Shown here piece by piece: positions 50,444 through 59,026 of a stretch of 64,000 bases of DNA. A program made the position numbers and the translations under genes. Within the stretch, counting starts at the first letter, position 1; every line of letters begins with the position of its first letter. The DNA is from Humibacter sp. RRB41. Its GTDB lineage: Bacteria; Actinomycetota; Actinomycetes; Actinomycetales; Microbacteriaceae. The notes beneath the pieces are model-generated. The model was given only the letters and a program-made list of their open reading frames with translations, was not told the DNA's origin and did no database searches. The stretch is from contig NZ_JAKWJQ010000001.1 in NCBI RefSeq assembly GCF_022761015.1, positions 1,116,001-1,180,000 on the forward strand. Reading direction: 5' to 3'.

Positions 50444-50486
50444 CTTGGGGCTCGGGTGACCGCACCACGGTCGCCCGAGCCCCAAG
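50444..50486 (+). terminator. Strong hairpin between the MFS and tetR genes
   Basis: A 19-bp stem with one wobble (50444-50462 with 50468-50486) and loop CACCA, beginning three bases after the MFS stop. There is no clear T-tract. It should reduce read-through into tetR, whose start is 20 bases downstream. Confidence 0.75.
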
Positions 50487-50506
50487 GTGGGCAGAATGGA
50501 AGAACG

Positions 50507-51109
50507 ATGACCAGCCCCCAGCAGCACCAACCCGACACCGAGACGCTGCGCGAACGCAAGAAGCAGCAGACGCGCCAGGCGATCCACGAGGCCGCGCTGC
50601 AACTCGTCGACGAAAACGGGCTCGACGGGACGACGATCGAGCAGATCTGCCAGGTGGCCGGCGTCTCGACCCGTACGTTCTTCAACTACTACCAGTCGAA
50701 GGCGGCGGCAGCGCTGGGGCTCCCCGACCAGGCGATCTCCGACGACATCATCGCCCAGTTCAGGGCTGCGACAGGTGACCTCATCCCCGCGCTCTGCCAG
50801 TTGGTCGGCGACCCGGCCGACCGGCGGATGGACCGGCACCACATGAAAGAGATCATCGGCAAGCGCCCCGAACTGGTTCCCGCATTCACCCAGTGGATGG
50901 GATCGGTGCGTGAGCAGTTCATCCAGCTCGCCAGCGAGCGTTCGGCATCACAGGACGTCGCGACGTCGGCCGTGACCCTGGTGATGGCCGGCTTCGGCCT
51001 CGCGATGCACGACAAGACGCAGAAGGATGCTCCGGCATCCGAGCGGCTGCTGGAAGCGGTCGACAAGATCGTCGCCGTGCGCGGCGCGGAGCTCGCGCCG
51101 CGCGAGTAG
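50507..51109 (+). CDS. TetR-family regulator
   Basis: 200 residues. N-terminal helix-turn-helix (TRQAIHEAALQLVDENGLDGTTIEQICQVAGVSTRTFFNYY, about 23-63) and an all-helical ligand domain. Follows the efflux gene, so it probably represses it through the paired TTGCA-N5-TGCAA sites. GGAAGAACG precedes the ATG. Confidence 0.9.
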   Translation: MTSPQQHQPDTETLRERKKQQTRQAIHEAALQLVDENGLDGTTIEQICQVAGVSTRTFFNYYQSKAAAALGLPDQAISDDIIAQFRAATGDLIPALCQLVGDPADRRMDRHHMKEIIGKRPELVPAFTQWMGSVREQFIQLASERSASQDVATSAVTLVMAGFGLAMHDKTQKDAPASERLLEAVDKIVAVRGAELAPRE

Positions 51110-51122
51110 TCCTTGCGCCCTG

Positions 51123-51821
51123 TCAGGCCACGTCGGGGTAGAGCGCGGCCACGCCACCCGCGAGGCCGGCGCGCACGTTGCGGCTGAGCTCGTCGGCGAT
51201 GATCTCGGTCTCGCCCGACTCGATGCCGTCCACGGCGATGCGGGCAATCTCGGCGGGGTCGAGCTTCGGCGCCTCAATTGCGGACGCGAGATCGGTGTCC
51301 ATGTAGCCGACGTGAAGTCCGGCCACGCGCGTTCCGTGCTGTGCGAGCTCCTGGCGCAGGCCGTTCGTGAGCGACCACTCCGCCGACTTGGAGGCGCTGT
51401 ACCCTCCCGACGTCGCCGAGCTGAACCACGAGAGCACGGACAGGATGTTGAGCACGTAGCTCTCCTCGTGCGCCGTGAGTTGCGCGGCGAAGGCGCGCGT
51501 GACATCCAGCGTGCCGAAGAAGTTGGTGTCGAACTCACGACGGATGTCGCTGACGCTGCCGGTCAGAAACGCGGCGCCGGTACCGATGCCTGCGTTGTTC
51601 ACCAGGATGGAGACATCCTGGGCGACAGCAGCCGCCGCGGCGATGGAGTCGAGGTCGGTGACGTCGAGCGCGAGCGGAGTCACGCCGGCGAGATCGACCG
51701 ACGAGGGGACGCGCGCGCCCGCGTAGACGGTGACGCCGCGATCGCGCAGTTGCTGCGCGATGTGCCGGCCGAGGCCGCGGTTCGCGCCGGTGACGAGTGC
51801 CGTTGAACCCTGAAGCTTCAT
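51123..51821 (-). CDS. Short-chain dehydrogenase/reductase
   Basis: 232 residues. Rossmann motif TGANRGLGRHIA, NNAGIG, and the catalytic set S-Y-K in GGYSASKSAEW (Tyr and Lys) with Ser in ILSVLSW. NAD(P)-dependent oxidoreductase of unknown substrate. Convergent with tetR (13 bp). A perfect palindrome GTTGGT-TTT-ACCAAC lies 23 bases upstream. Confidence 0.87.
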   Translation of the reverse strand: MKLQGSTALVTGANRGLGRHIAQQLRDRGVTVYAGARVPSSVDLAGVTPLALDVTDLDSIAAAAAVAQDVSILVNNAGIGTGAAFLTGSVSDIRREFDTNFFGTLDVTRAFAAQLTAHEESYVLNILSVLSWFSSATSGGYSASKSAEWSLTNGLRQELAQHGTRVAGLHVGYMDTDLASAIEAPKLDPAEIARIAVDGIESGETEIIADELSRNVRAGLAGGVAALYPDVA

Positions 51822-51843
51822 CTGAGTGGTTTCCGTTCCCTGT

Positions 51844-51858
51844 GTTGGTTTTACCAAC
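51844..51858. promoter_or_regulatory. Palindrome upstream of the SDR gene
   Basis: GTTGGT-TTT-ACCAAC, a perfect 15-bp inverted repeat in the promoter region of the SDR gene. The half-site TTGGT/ACCAA recurs in the MarR-type operator at 63555-63571 with longer spacing. The binder is unknown. Confidence 0.5.
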
Positions 51859-51900
51859 TTAGATAAGCAGGCACAAATGCGCAACCGACCGCGAAGCGAC

Positions 51901-51918
51901 GTTAACGGTTCGTGAACG
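51901..51918 (+). promoter_or_regulatory. Candidate PHO-type repeat upstream of the HAD-phn operon
   Basis: GTTAACG, four bases, GTGAACG, with a weaker third unit TTTCATG 11 bases further (51923). The position, about 60 bases before the HAD start, suits an activator. The mycobacterial phnDCE operon is known to be RegX3-dependent. The match to the pstS box is partial. Confidence 0.45.
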
Positions 51919-51978
51919 TCTGTTTCATGACTCAGATTTCTATGAACGGAACGTCCATTCTGACGTAGGCTCGCACTC

Positions 51979-52758
51979 GTGGTCAGGTCCTCGGCAAACG
52001 ACGTTCCCGTGCTCGTCCTCGATTTCGATGGCACGGTGTGCATCGGCGATGCGCCGGTGTGGGCGTACGCGGATGCCGTGATCGCCGCGATTCCTGCGAA
52101 CGCGCCGCGCCGCGCCGATGTCGTGGCGGGCATCCGCTCGCGTCTGAGCGCCTTCCTCGGCGGATCGATCGACGCCGGCGTCTACGTCGACGGGTACGCC
52201 GCCGTCGCCCTCCTCGCAGCGGCCCACGTCACGAGCGCGCAGCTCGACCGGGCCTACCTGACCAGCCGTCGCGAGCTCGCTTCTGGCGCGCTCGCCGTCT
52301 CGGCGCCGCCCGGACTCGCGCGCTTCTTGACCGGGTTCGGCGGCGACGTCGAGCGCGTGCTGGTGACCAACGCACCGGCGACAGGCATCGCCGAGACGCT
52401 CGGCATGCTCGATCTGGCCAGCGCGATCGATCGGGTGGTGACGGATGCCGGCAAGCCCGCCGGCTGGGCGCGCATCCTTCCCGAGCTGCTCGCGGGGCGC
52501 CCCGCAGAGCGCCTGATGTCGGTGGGCGACATCTGGCGCAACGACCTCGCAGCGGCGGCCGACGCCGGATGTGCGACCGCCCTCATCGACCGCTTCGGCC
52601 ATCGTGCCGGACCGGCCGACCTCGTCGCGCCGCGGTTCGAGCAGCTGTACCAGGGCATCCGTGAATGGGCCGACGACCCGGCAGCGTTCGCCGGCGAACA
52701 CCCCCCGACCCCGGACGACGTGGCGACTGCCACGGCGACCGGTCGACCGACCGCCTGA
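51979..52758 (+). CDS. HAD-superfamily hydrolase
   Basis: 259 residues from a GTG. Motif I LDFDGTV (nucleophile and acid Asp), motif II VLVTNAP and motif IV SVGDIWRNDLAAA. Probably a phosphatase. TAGGCT at 51966-51971 lies seven bases before the GTG, so leaderless. It heads the phnDCE1E2 cluster with 71 bp to phnD, so it may act on the transported compound or its product. It lacks clear phosphonatase signatures. Confidence 0.85.
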   Translation: MVRSSANDVPVLVLDFDGTVCIGDAPVWAYADAVIAAIPANAPRRADVVAGIRSRLSAFLGGSIDAGVYVDGYAAVALLAAAHVTSAQLDRAYLTSRRELASGALAVSAPPGLARFLTGFGGDVERVLVTNAPATGIAETLGMLDLASAIDRVVTDAGKPAGWARILPELLAGRPAERLMSVGDIWRNDLAAAADAGCATALIDRFGHRAGPADLVAPRFEQLYQGIREWADDPAAFAGEHPPTPDDVATATATGRPTA

Positions 52759-52829
52759 CGGCCTCGGCAGCACCTCCACAACTTCACAGTCCTCACGCAT
52801 CAACGCACCTCCACACACGAAGGAACACG

Positions 52830-53852
52830 ATGAAGATCGCAAAGATGAGCGTCGCGGCGGCCGCCGGCCTCGGCGTCGCTCTGACGCTCGCGCTCAGCGG
52901 CTGTGGCGCGACCCAACAGACGACGGCGAACAGCTCGACGAGCGCCGCGTCCGCCGTTTGCGTCGGAAAGTCCGATGAGAAGGCCAAGGCGCCGACCCAG
53001 CTCACGCTGGCCCTTGTTCCGTCAGGCGACGCGAACAAGCTGGTCGATACGGTCAAGCCGCTCGAAGAGGCACTGACGAAGCGACTGGGCATCCCGGTCA
53101 AGGGCGTCATCACGCAGGATTATCAGGCCGCCGTCGAGGCCATCGGCAGTAATCAGGCACAGATCGGCATGCTGCCGAGCCTGCAGATGAGCCAAGCCTG
53201 CGACAAGTACGGCGCCGTGCCCGCACTGCAGACCCAGCGTGCAGGCAAGAGCACCTACGCCGCGCAGTTCTTCACGAACAACCCCGACAAGTACTGCACC
53301 GACACTCCGGTCAAGGGTGCGAACGGCATGCTCTACTGCAACGGCACCGAGAGCGGCACCGGCCCAGCCGGGCTGTCGTCGATCAAGAAGATCAAGGGCG
53401 CGACTGTCTCGCTCCTGCAGGCGGCCTCCCCAGCCGGTTACATCTTCCCCGTCGCCGCGATGAAGAAGCAGGGACTCGCCCTCAGCGACATCAAGGTGAC
53501 GCAGGTGACCGCGAATGACGCGAGCGTGCTCGCCGTCTACAACGGCGACGCCGAGGTCGGCACCAGCTACTGGGATGCCCGATCGGTCGTCGAGGGCGAC
53601 ACTCCCGACGTCGGCAAGAAGGTGGTCGTCTTCGCGCTGACCGACGAGATCCCGAACGACGGTGTCTCGATCACCTCAGGGCTGAGCAAGAAGTGGCAGA
53701 CGAAGATCTCCGACGCGATGAAGGCCTACGCGAAGACACCCGACGGAGTGAAAGCACTGACGGCCATCTACCAGATCACCGGTCTGGTCGACGCAAACCC
53801 CGCGAGCCTGCAGAAGACGCAGAAAGCCGCGGCCTCGATCGGCCTCGGCTGA
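52830..53852 (+). CDS. phnD: Phosphate/phosphonate ABC transporter binding lipoprotein PhnD
   Basis: 340 residues. Lipobox LSGC at Cys25. The PhnD fold shows LTLALVPSGDANKLVD, VIGSN-like AIGSNQAQIGMLPSLQMS, and YWDARSVVEGD. Binds a phosphonate, phosphite or phosphate for the PhnC/E importer. AAGGAA precedes the ATG. In Mycobacterium smegmatis this system is a high-affinity phosphate importer. Confidence 0.9.
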   Translation: MKIAKMSVAAAAGLGVALTLALSGCGATQQTTANSSTSAASAVCVGKSDEKAKAPTQLTLALVPSGDANKLVDTVKPLEEALTKRLGIPVKGVITQDYQAAVEAIGSNQAQIGMLPSLQMSQACDKYGAVPALQTQRAGKSTYAAQFFTNNPDKYCTDTPVKGANGMLYCNGTESGTGPAGLSSIKKIKGATVSLLQAASPAGYIFPVAAMKKQGLALSDIKVTQVTANDASVLAVYNGDAEVGTSYWDARSVVEGDTPDVGKKVVVFALTDEIPNDGVSITSGLSKKWQTKISDAMKAYAKTPDGVKALTAIYQITGLVDANPASLQKTQKAAASIGLG

Positions 53853-53859
53853 TCGGGGG

Positions 53860-53890
53860 AGGGGCCGGGGTTTCGGGTACCCCGGTCCCT
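53860..53890 (+). terminator. Hairpin between phnD and phnC
   Basis: A 12-bp stem with one mismatch (53860-53871 with 53879-53890) and a 7-base loop, seven bases after the phnD stop and 69 before phnC. No T-tract. It may partly end transcription or protect the phnD mRNA, giving more binding protein than permease. Confidence 0.6.
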
Positions 53891-53959
53891 TCGGCGTCTG
53901 CGACCGTGTCACAGTTGCACGGTCGCGAAGGCACATCGAGAGCTACGAAAGATGAGCAA

Positions 53960-54760
53960 GTGAATCAGAACGGTGCAGGCATCCGTTTCGAGCACGTCGG
54001 GGTCACCTACCCGAACGGCTACAGCGGTCTGCGCGATGTGGACCTCGCGATCGCGCCGGGCGAGATGGTCGCGGTCGTCGGGCTCTCCGGCGCCGGCAAA
54101 TCGACTCTCGTGCGCACCATCAACGGGCTCGTGCCGATCACTTCCGGCGAGATCACGGTCGGCGACGTGGGCCTGCACGGACTCCACGGTGCACGCCTGC
54201 GCCGCCTGCGCAGCGAGGTCGGCATGGTCTTTCAGAGCTTCAACCTCGCCAAGCGCACCACGGTGCTCAACAACGTGCTGATGGGCAGGCTCCACGGCAC
54301 CTCTGCATGGCGCACGCTGCTCGCGGCATGGAGGAAGGATGACATCGAGCTCGCCATGCGGGCGCTGGAGCGCGTCGAGATCGTGCAGAAGGCATACGCC
54401 AACGCGTCCGAACTCTCCGGCGGTCAGCAGCAGCGCGTCGCCATCGCACGCGCGCTTGCGCAGCGACCGAAGGTGATCCTCGCGGACGAGCCGACGGCAT
54501 CCCTCGACCCGCCCACCTCGCACGTCGTGATGCGCGACCTGCAGCGCATCAACGCCGAGCTGGGCATCACCGTTGTCGTGAACCTGCACTTCCTCGACCT
54601 TGCGCGGCGGTACGGCCAGCGACTCATCGGGCTGCGAGCAGGAGAGATCGTCTACGACGGCCAGGGAACGGATGCCGACGAGAGCGTCTTCGAGGCCATC
54701 TACGGACGATCTCTCACCGCAGAGGATGTGCTCCCGAGCCAGCCGGTGGAGTTGTCGTGA
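53960..54760 (+). CDS. phnC: Phosphate/phosphonate ABC transporter ATPase PhnC
   Basis: 266 residues from a GTG. Walker A GLSGAGKS, signature LSGGQQQR, Walker B VILADEPTASLD and H-loop NLHFLD. The GTG at 53960 gives the usual length; the long upstream frame overlaps phnD. The GTGA overlap couples it to phnE1. Confidence 0.93.
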   Translation: MNQNGAGIRFEHVGVTYPNGYSGLRDVDLAIAPGEMVAVVGLSGAGKSTLVRTINGLVPITSGEITVGDVGLHGLHGARLRRLRSEVGMVFQSFNLAKRTTVLNNVLMGRLHGTSAWRTLLAAWRKDDIELAMRALERVEIVQKAYANASELSGGQQQRVAIARALAQRPKVILADEPTASLDPPTSHVVMRDLQRINAELGITVVVNLHFLDLARRYGQRLIGLRAGEIVYDGQGTDADESVFEAIYGRSLTAEDVLPSQPVELS

Positions 54761-55554
54761 CCGGCGCCGTCGGAGGCGCGCGGCCGACGAAGCCGCGCAC
54801 GTGGTGGAAGACGGTCGTCGTACTCGCCGTGATCGCCGGCATCACGGTGTGGTCCTCGATCGCGATCGGCGTCGATGTCTCTGCCATCGCGGAGAACGCA
54901 CACAACGCGGCGAACACGCTGATCCAGCTGATGCAGCCGGACTACTCCTTCTTCCCGCAGACGCTGCCCGCGCTGCTGCAGACCGTGCAGATGGCGATCA
55001 TCGCCACGGCGGTCAGCGTCGCGATCGCCCTTCCCGTGTCGTTCTGGGCATCCCGCGCCACCAACCCGAACAGCGTCGCACTGGGGATCGTGCGTTTCAT
55101 CATGAACGTCGTGCGCAGCGTGCCCGACCTGCTCTACGCATCCCTGTTCGTCACCGTCGTCGGCACCGGCGCGCTGTCGGGCATCTTCGCGCTCGTGCTG
55201 TTCAACCTCGGCATCCTGGTGAAGCTCGTCTCCGAGGCTCTCGACGGGCTGGATCGCGGTGGGCAGGAAGCGGCTCTGGCATCGGGCGCGAGCTGGTTCA
55301 AGGCCAACCGCCAGGCCATGCTGCCCGAGGTGGCACCCGTCTACATCTCGCAGGCGATCTACGTGCTCGAGCTGAACATCCGTGCGTCGACAGTGATCGG
55401 CCTGGTCGGCGCCGGCGGCCTCGGCATGCTCATCGACCAGGTGCGCACGTTCTACCAGTACCACTACCTGAGCCTCATCATTCTGGAGATCCTGGTCATC
55501 GTCGTGCTCCTCGAGCTGCTCAGCTCGTTCGCGCGCAGAAGGCTGATCAAGTGA
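54757..55554 (+). CDS. phnE: PhnE-type permease, first copy
   Basis: 265 residues with about six membrane helices. The inner-membrane coupling loop is EALDGLDRGGQEAALASGASWFKANRQAMLPE, the EAA motif. GTG start overlapping the phnC stop; its own stop overlaps the second permease start (GTGA). Confidence 0.92.
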   Translation: MTGAVGGARPTKPRTWWKTVVVLAVIAGITVWSSIAIGVDVSAIAENAHNAANTLIQLMQPDYSFFPQTLPALLQTVQMAIIATAVSVAIALPVSFWASRATNPNSVALGIVRFIMNVVRSVPDLLYASLFVTVVGTGALSGIFALVLFNLGILVKLVSEALDGLDRGGQEAALASGASWFKANRQAMLPEVAPVYISQAIYVLELNIRASTVIGLVGAGGLGMLIDQVRTFYQYHYLSLIILEILVIVVLLELLSSFARRRLIK

Positions 55555-56495
55555 CCGCCGTGACGGCGAGGCCGACCGGCACGGGACGGCCGGGCGCGAC
55601 CGGTCCCACGGCATCCGGTGCGCCGCAGCGTCCGTCGAAACCGCTGCACCTCGGCACCAAGGTGATCTGGGTCGTCGTGACGATCGTCGTTGTCGCCGCG
55701 TTCTGGAGCATCGACATCTCATGGGATGCCCTGCTCACGCTGCCGCAGAAGCTCGTGCACTACCTCGGGCTGATGTTCCTGCCTCCCGCCTGGTCGAAGC
55801 TGCCGGATGCCCTCGGCGCCACGATGCTGTCGGTCGCGATGGCCTGGTTCGGCACGCTGCTCGGCATCGTCATCTCGTTCCCGCTCAGCCTGCTCGCCAC
55901 CAGGGGGCTCATGCCCGCCGTCGTGCGCTGGCCGTTGCGCGGGGTGTTCGCCGTGCTGCGCGCTGTTCCCGAGGTCGTGATCGCGGTGCTGATGCTCTCG
56001 GTCACGGGTCTCACGGCGTTCACGGGAGCCCTGGCGATCGCCATCGGCTCGATCGGCACACTCGGCAAGTGGGGGTACGAAAGCTTCGAGTCCGTGGATC
56101 GCGGCCCGATCGAGGCGGCGACGGCTGCCGGCGCATCCCGGCTTCAGATCATGCGCTGGGGCGTGTGGACGAGCGCGAAGCCCGACGTGTACGCGTTCTG
56201 GCTGTACCGGTTCGAGATCAGCGTGCGCGCGTCCGCCATCCTGGGGCTGATCGGTGCAGGCGGCATCGGCAAGATGCTTGTGGACAACATCCAGTTCCGG
56301 GTCTGGGATGTGGTCGGCATGCTCATGATCGTCGTCGTGGTCGTGACGATGATCATCGACCAGCTCAGCGGCATGGTGCGCCATCGCATCATCGAGGGCC
56401 GTTGGGAGCTTCCCGTCGTCACGGCCTTGCGTCGGCGCTCTGCGAAGCGCGCCAGAAGCGAGTCCGTCGACCTGAAGATCACGGCGGATGACTGA
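55551..56495 (+). CDS. phnE: PhnE-type permease, second copy
   Basis: 314 residues: an N-terminal extension of about 37, then six membrane helices with the coupling loop ESFESVDRGPIEAATAAGASRLQIMRWGVWT. Two different PhnE genes in one operon suggest a heterodimeric permease. Translation is coupled to the previous gene. Confidence 0.92.
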   Translation: MTAVTARPTGTGRPGATGPTASGAPQRPSKPLHLGTKVIWVVVTIVVVAAFWSIDISWDALLTLPQKLVHYLGLMFLPPAWSKLPDALGATMLSVAMAWFGTLLGIVISFPLSLLATRGLMPAVVRWPLRGVFAVLRAVPEVVIAVLMLSVTGLTAFTGALAIAIGSIGTLGKWGYESFESVDRGPIEAATAAGASRLQIMRWGVWTSAKPDVYAFWLYRFEISVRASAILGLIGAGGIGKMLVDNIQFRVWDVVGMLMIVVVVVTMIIDQLSGMVRHRIIEGRWELPVVTALRRRSAKRARSESVDLKITADD

Positions 56496-56520
56496 GCGCG
56501 ACGGCCGATAGGGTGACGAC

Positions 56521-57384
56521 GTGACGACGGCGAAGCCGGGCGAGGTGATGGCGACGATCCGGTCGCTGCTGCCGTCTTTGCTGCCCACCGAAAGGGCCGT
56601 CGCCCAGGTGCTGCTGAGCCGGTCGAACGAGATCGTCGAGCTGAGTTCGCAGCAAGTGGCGGACCTGGCTGGGGCGTCCCGTGCCACCGTCGTGCGCACC
56701 TGCCAGAGCCTCGGCTTCAGCGGGTATCAGCAGCTGCGCGTGCTGCTCGCCCGCGACGCCGGATACCAGCCGGCCGACGCGGCCTCGGCGCCTCCGGTCG
56801 CAGACGGCGCTGCGGGGATCGTGGCGGAGACGTTCAGGCACGTGCAGGCCAGCGTCAACGGCATGGTGGCGTTGCTCGACGACACGGAGGTCGCCCGTGC
56901 CGTCGACGCGCTCGCGTCAGCAGAACGGGTCGTCGTGGTGGGCAACGGCCTGTCTGCGCCGCTGGCACAGGATGCCGCCGCTCGCCTGACGAGCATCGGT
57001 CGCCCTGCTGAGGCCCCGATGGACGTGATCGGCCAGCAGATCACGGCGCGGCTCCTCGGCGGCGGCGATGCCGTGCTGCTGTTCAGCGGTAGCGGCGCCA
57101 ACGCGAGTACGCAGCGCGTCGCGGAGGCAGCGGCCGCGGGAGGAGCGACGGTCATCGCCGTCACCGCGTTCGCGCGCAGTCCGCTCACCCAGGTGGCGAG
57201 CATCACGCTCGTCGTGACGATGCCCGATCTGACGTTCCGCGACGAGATCACGCTGACGTCGCGATTGCCGCAGGCCATCCTGGTCGAGGGACTGGTCGCG
57301 GCGCTCACGCACGCGCTCGGTGATCGCGCGCAACGGGCGAAGGCGCTGGCGCTCGACGCGATCAGCGACAACCTCGTGGAGTAG
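56521..57384 (+). CDS. RpiR-family regulator with SIS domain
   Basis: 287 residues from a GTG. N-terminal RpiR helix-turn-helix (SSQQVADLAGASRATVVRTCQSLGFSGYQQLRVLL) and C-terminal SIS domain (VVVVGNGLSAPLAQDAAARL, LLFSGSGANASTQRVAEAA), which binds phosphosugars. TAGGGT (56509-56514) six bases before the GTG suggests its own leaderless transcript. A phosphosugar-sensing regulator next to a phn importer hints at a phosphorylated sugar-like ligand. Confidence 0.9.
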   Translation: MTTAKPGEVMATIRSLLPSLLPTERAVAQVLLSRSNEIVELSSQQVADLAGASRATVVRTCQSLGFSGYQQLRVLLARDAGYQPADAASAPPVADGAAGIVAETFRHVQASVNGMVALLDDTEVARAVDALASAERVVVVGNGLSAPLAQDAAARLTSIGRPAEAPMDVIGQQITARLLGGGDAVLLFSGSGANASTQRVAEAAAAGGATVIAVTAFARSPLTQVASITLVVTMPDLTFRDEITLTSRLPQAILVEGLVAALTHALGDRAQRAKALALDAISDNLVE

Positions 57385-57427
57385 GTGCGGTGCTGATCCA
57401 GTTAAAAAGCACCGAAATACACTTTAT

Positions 57428-57442
57428 TCGATAATATATCGA
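57428..57442 (+). promoter_or_regulatory. Operator over the -10 of the truncated hemoglobin gene
   Basis: TCGATA-ATA-TATCGA, a perfect 15-bp inverted repeat ending two bases before the ATG. It contains TAATAT (57432-57437), a near-consensus -10 seven bases before the start codon. A repressor bound here would block initiation. Confidence 0.7.
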
Positions 57443-57444
57443 CC

Positions 57445-57861
57445 ATGAGTGCTGTGCGCGATCTCGCCGATCGGGGTGACGTCGACGAGTTGGTGTCGAC
57501 GTTCTATCGCACGGTGTTCGACGACGAACTGCTGGGTCCGATTTTTACAGACGTCGCCCACATGAACCTCGAGCACCACCTGCCGATCATCGGCGACTTC
57601 TGGCAGACCGTGCTGTTCAACGCGGGTCTGTACCACCGAAACGCGCTGCAGCTGCACTTTCTGCTGCACGCGAAGCATCCGCTCGGCGACGAGCACTTCG
57701 AACGCTGGCTGCAGATCTGGACGGCCACGGTCGACGAGCGCTTCGCCGGGCCGGTGGCGGAACGGGCGAAGCTGCAGGCGACCAGGATCGCCGGATCGAT
57801 GAGCCGACGGTTGCAGGGCAGATCCGGCTCGGAGTTCGAGACCATCGGGCCGCGATCGTGA
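57445..57861 (+). CDS. Group III truncated hemoglobin
   Basis: 138 residues. Group III pattern: ELVSTFYRTVFDDELLGPIF, a WQT segment (FWQTVLFNAGLYHRNALQLH) and HFERWLQIWTATVDERFAGP. A 2-on-2 globin that binds heme and may handle O2, NO or peroxide. Overlaps the next gene by four bases (GTGA). Probably leaderless with the operator over its -10. Confidence 0.9.
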   Translation: MSAVRDLADRGDVDELVSTFYRTVFDDELLGPIFTDVAHMNLEHHLPIIGDFWQTVLFNAGLYHRNALQLHFLLHAKHPLGDEHFERWLQIWTATVDERFAGPVAERAKLQATRIAGSMSRRLQGRSGSEFETIGPRS

Positions 57862-58517
57862 AGCCGGACGATTCCGCTGCGGCCGCTGCATTGGCCTCGA
57901 ACCCGCGCAAACGCGTGCTCGACGTGCTGAGCCGCGCCGGACATCCCCTCGACGCCGGCGCGGTCGCCGGTGCGCTGGGAGTGCACGTGACCACGGCGCG
58001 GTTCCACCTCGAGCAGCTCGAGGCATCCGGTCTCGTGGAGCGCCGAACGGCGCAGGAGCACCGCAAGGGTCGGCCGCGCCTGGTGTATTCCCCGGTGCCG
58101 TCGTTGCGCACGGCGGATGCCCGCGAGCAGCTCATCGACGTGCTCGTGCAGGTCGTCGGTGGCGAGCGCGCCGGAGATGAGAGTGTTGCGCGGGCATCCG
58201 TTGCGGCGGGGGAGCGCTGGGCCGACGCGCTGCACGATCGGGCGGATGCCGGTGGCGATCCGCTCGAGGAACTGGTCGATGTGCTCGACTCGCTCGGGTT
58301 CCAGCCGGAGCGCTCAAGCGGCGACGTTCTGATGCACGCCTGCCCGTTCCGCGAGGCCGCGAAGGAGCGCCCGGACGTCGTCTGCTCCGTTCACCGCGGG
58401 ATGATCCGACGGCTGTTGGCGGAATCGCCGGACGGGCCGCGCGATGTGCGTCTGCTCCCGTTCGTCGAGCCGGATCTGTGCGTGATCTCCCTCGAACTCG
58501 ATGCCGCTACGCACTGA
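57858..58517 (+). CDS. Helix-turn-helix regulator with possible Fe-S cysteines
   Basis: 219 residues from a GTG. A winged helix (RVLDVLSRAGHPLDAGAVAGALGVHVTTARFHLEQLEASGLVERR) of the ArsR/DeoR type and a C-terminal half with ACPFREAAKERPDVVCSVHRG and PDLCVI. The cysteine and His pattern resembles SufR-like regulators that hold a [4Fe-4S] cluster, though the spacing is not identical. Coupled to the globin, so it probably controls it through the TCGATA palindrome, perhaps in response to NO. Convergent overlap of 11 bp with the next gene. Confidence 0.8.
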   Translation: MKPDDSAAAAALASNPRKRVLDVLSRAGHPLDAGAVAGALGVHVTTARFHLEQLEASGLVERRTAQEHRKGRPRLVYSPVPSLRTADAREQLIDVLVQVVGGERAGDESVARASVAAGERWADALHDRADAGGDPLEELVDVLDSLGFQPERSSGDVLMHACPFREAAKERPDVVCSVHRGMIRRLLAESPDGPRDVRLLPFVEPDLCVISLELDAATH

Positions 58518-58941
58518 CCAGGCCGAGTACCCCGATCCAGACGAGGAGCGCGACCTTCACCACCTCGAGCGCGATATAGGCGAAGTGCAGGGTGTTGCGA
58601 GGCATCGCGTCGGCCGTGTCGCCTGCACGTACGCGCCGATCCATCAGAGGGCGCAGTAGCAACGCGCCCGCCGCGATGGCGACGAGCAGCGCGATCGCCA
58701 AGCCGAGCGACCAGGCCGACGCTTCGGCTCCCTGTGCCAGCACGGACCCGAGAAGTACGCAGGCGGCGAGACCTTCGACGGCGTTGAGAACACGGAACAC
58801 GAGACGCCCGATGCCGACGCCGATGTCGACGGTGACGCCCGGAGCGCGGAACTTGATCGGCGCTTCGAGGAACGAGATGCCCAGCACCATCCCGAGCCAC
58901 ACGAAGGCGACGGCGATCTGCAGTCCGAGGGCGACTGTCAT
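58507..58941 (-). CDS. Four-helix membrane protein, unknown
   Basis: 144 residues with four membrane helices (about 5-24, 46-66, 76-95, 120-141). Sequence such as VWLGMVLGISFLEAPIKFRAPGVT is typical of a conserved actinobacterial family without known function. The ATG at 58939-58941 has GAAAGG seven bases upstream. An ACTTTATTC sequence in its promoter (58971-58979, minus strand) is also found at 57421-57429 before the globin gene. Confidence 0.75.
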   Translation of the reverse strand: MTVALGLQIAVAFVWLGMVLGISFLEAPIKFRAPGVTVDIGVGIGRLVFRVLNAVEGLAACVLLGSVLAQGAEASAWSLGLAIALLVAIAAGALLLRPLMDRRVRAGDTADAMPRNTLHFAYIALEVVKVALLVWIGVLGLVSA

Positions 58942-59026
58942 GACGTGCCTTTCCGCCGGGTGTCCAGGGAGAATAAAGTGGGTCTGAATCCTTTTTATCA
59001 GATGGCGAGATATCAGGAGGCGCGTG

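Noticed and set aside
53693-53959. Longer PhnC N-terminus
   Set aside because: It would overlap phnD by 160 bp and adds residues not seen in PhnC proteins.
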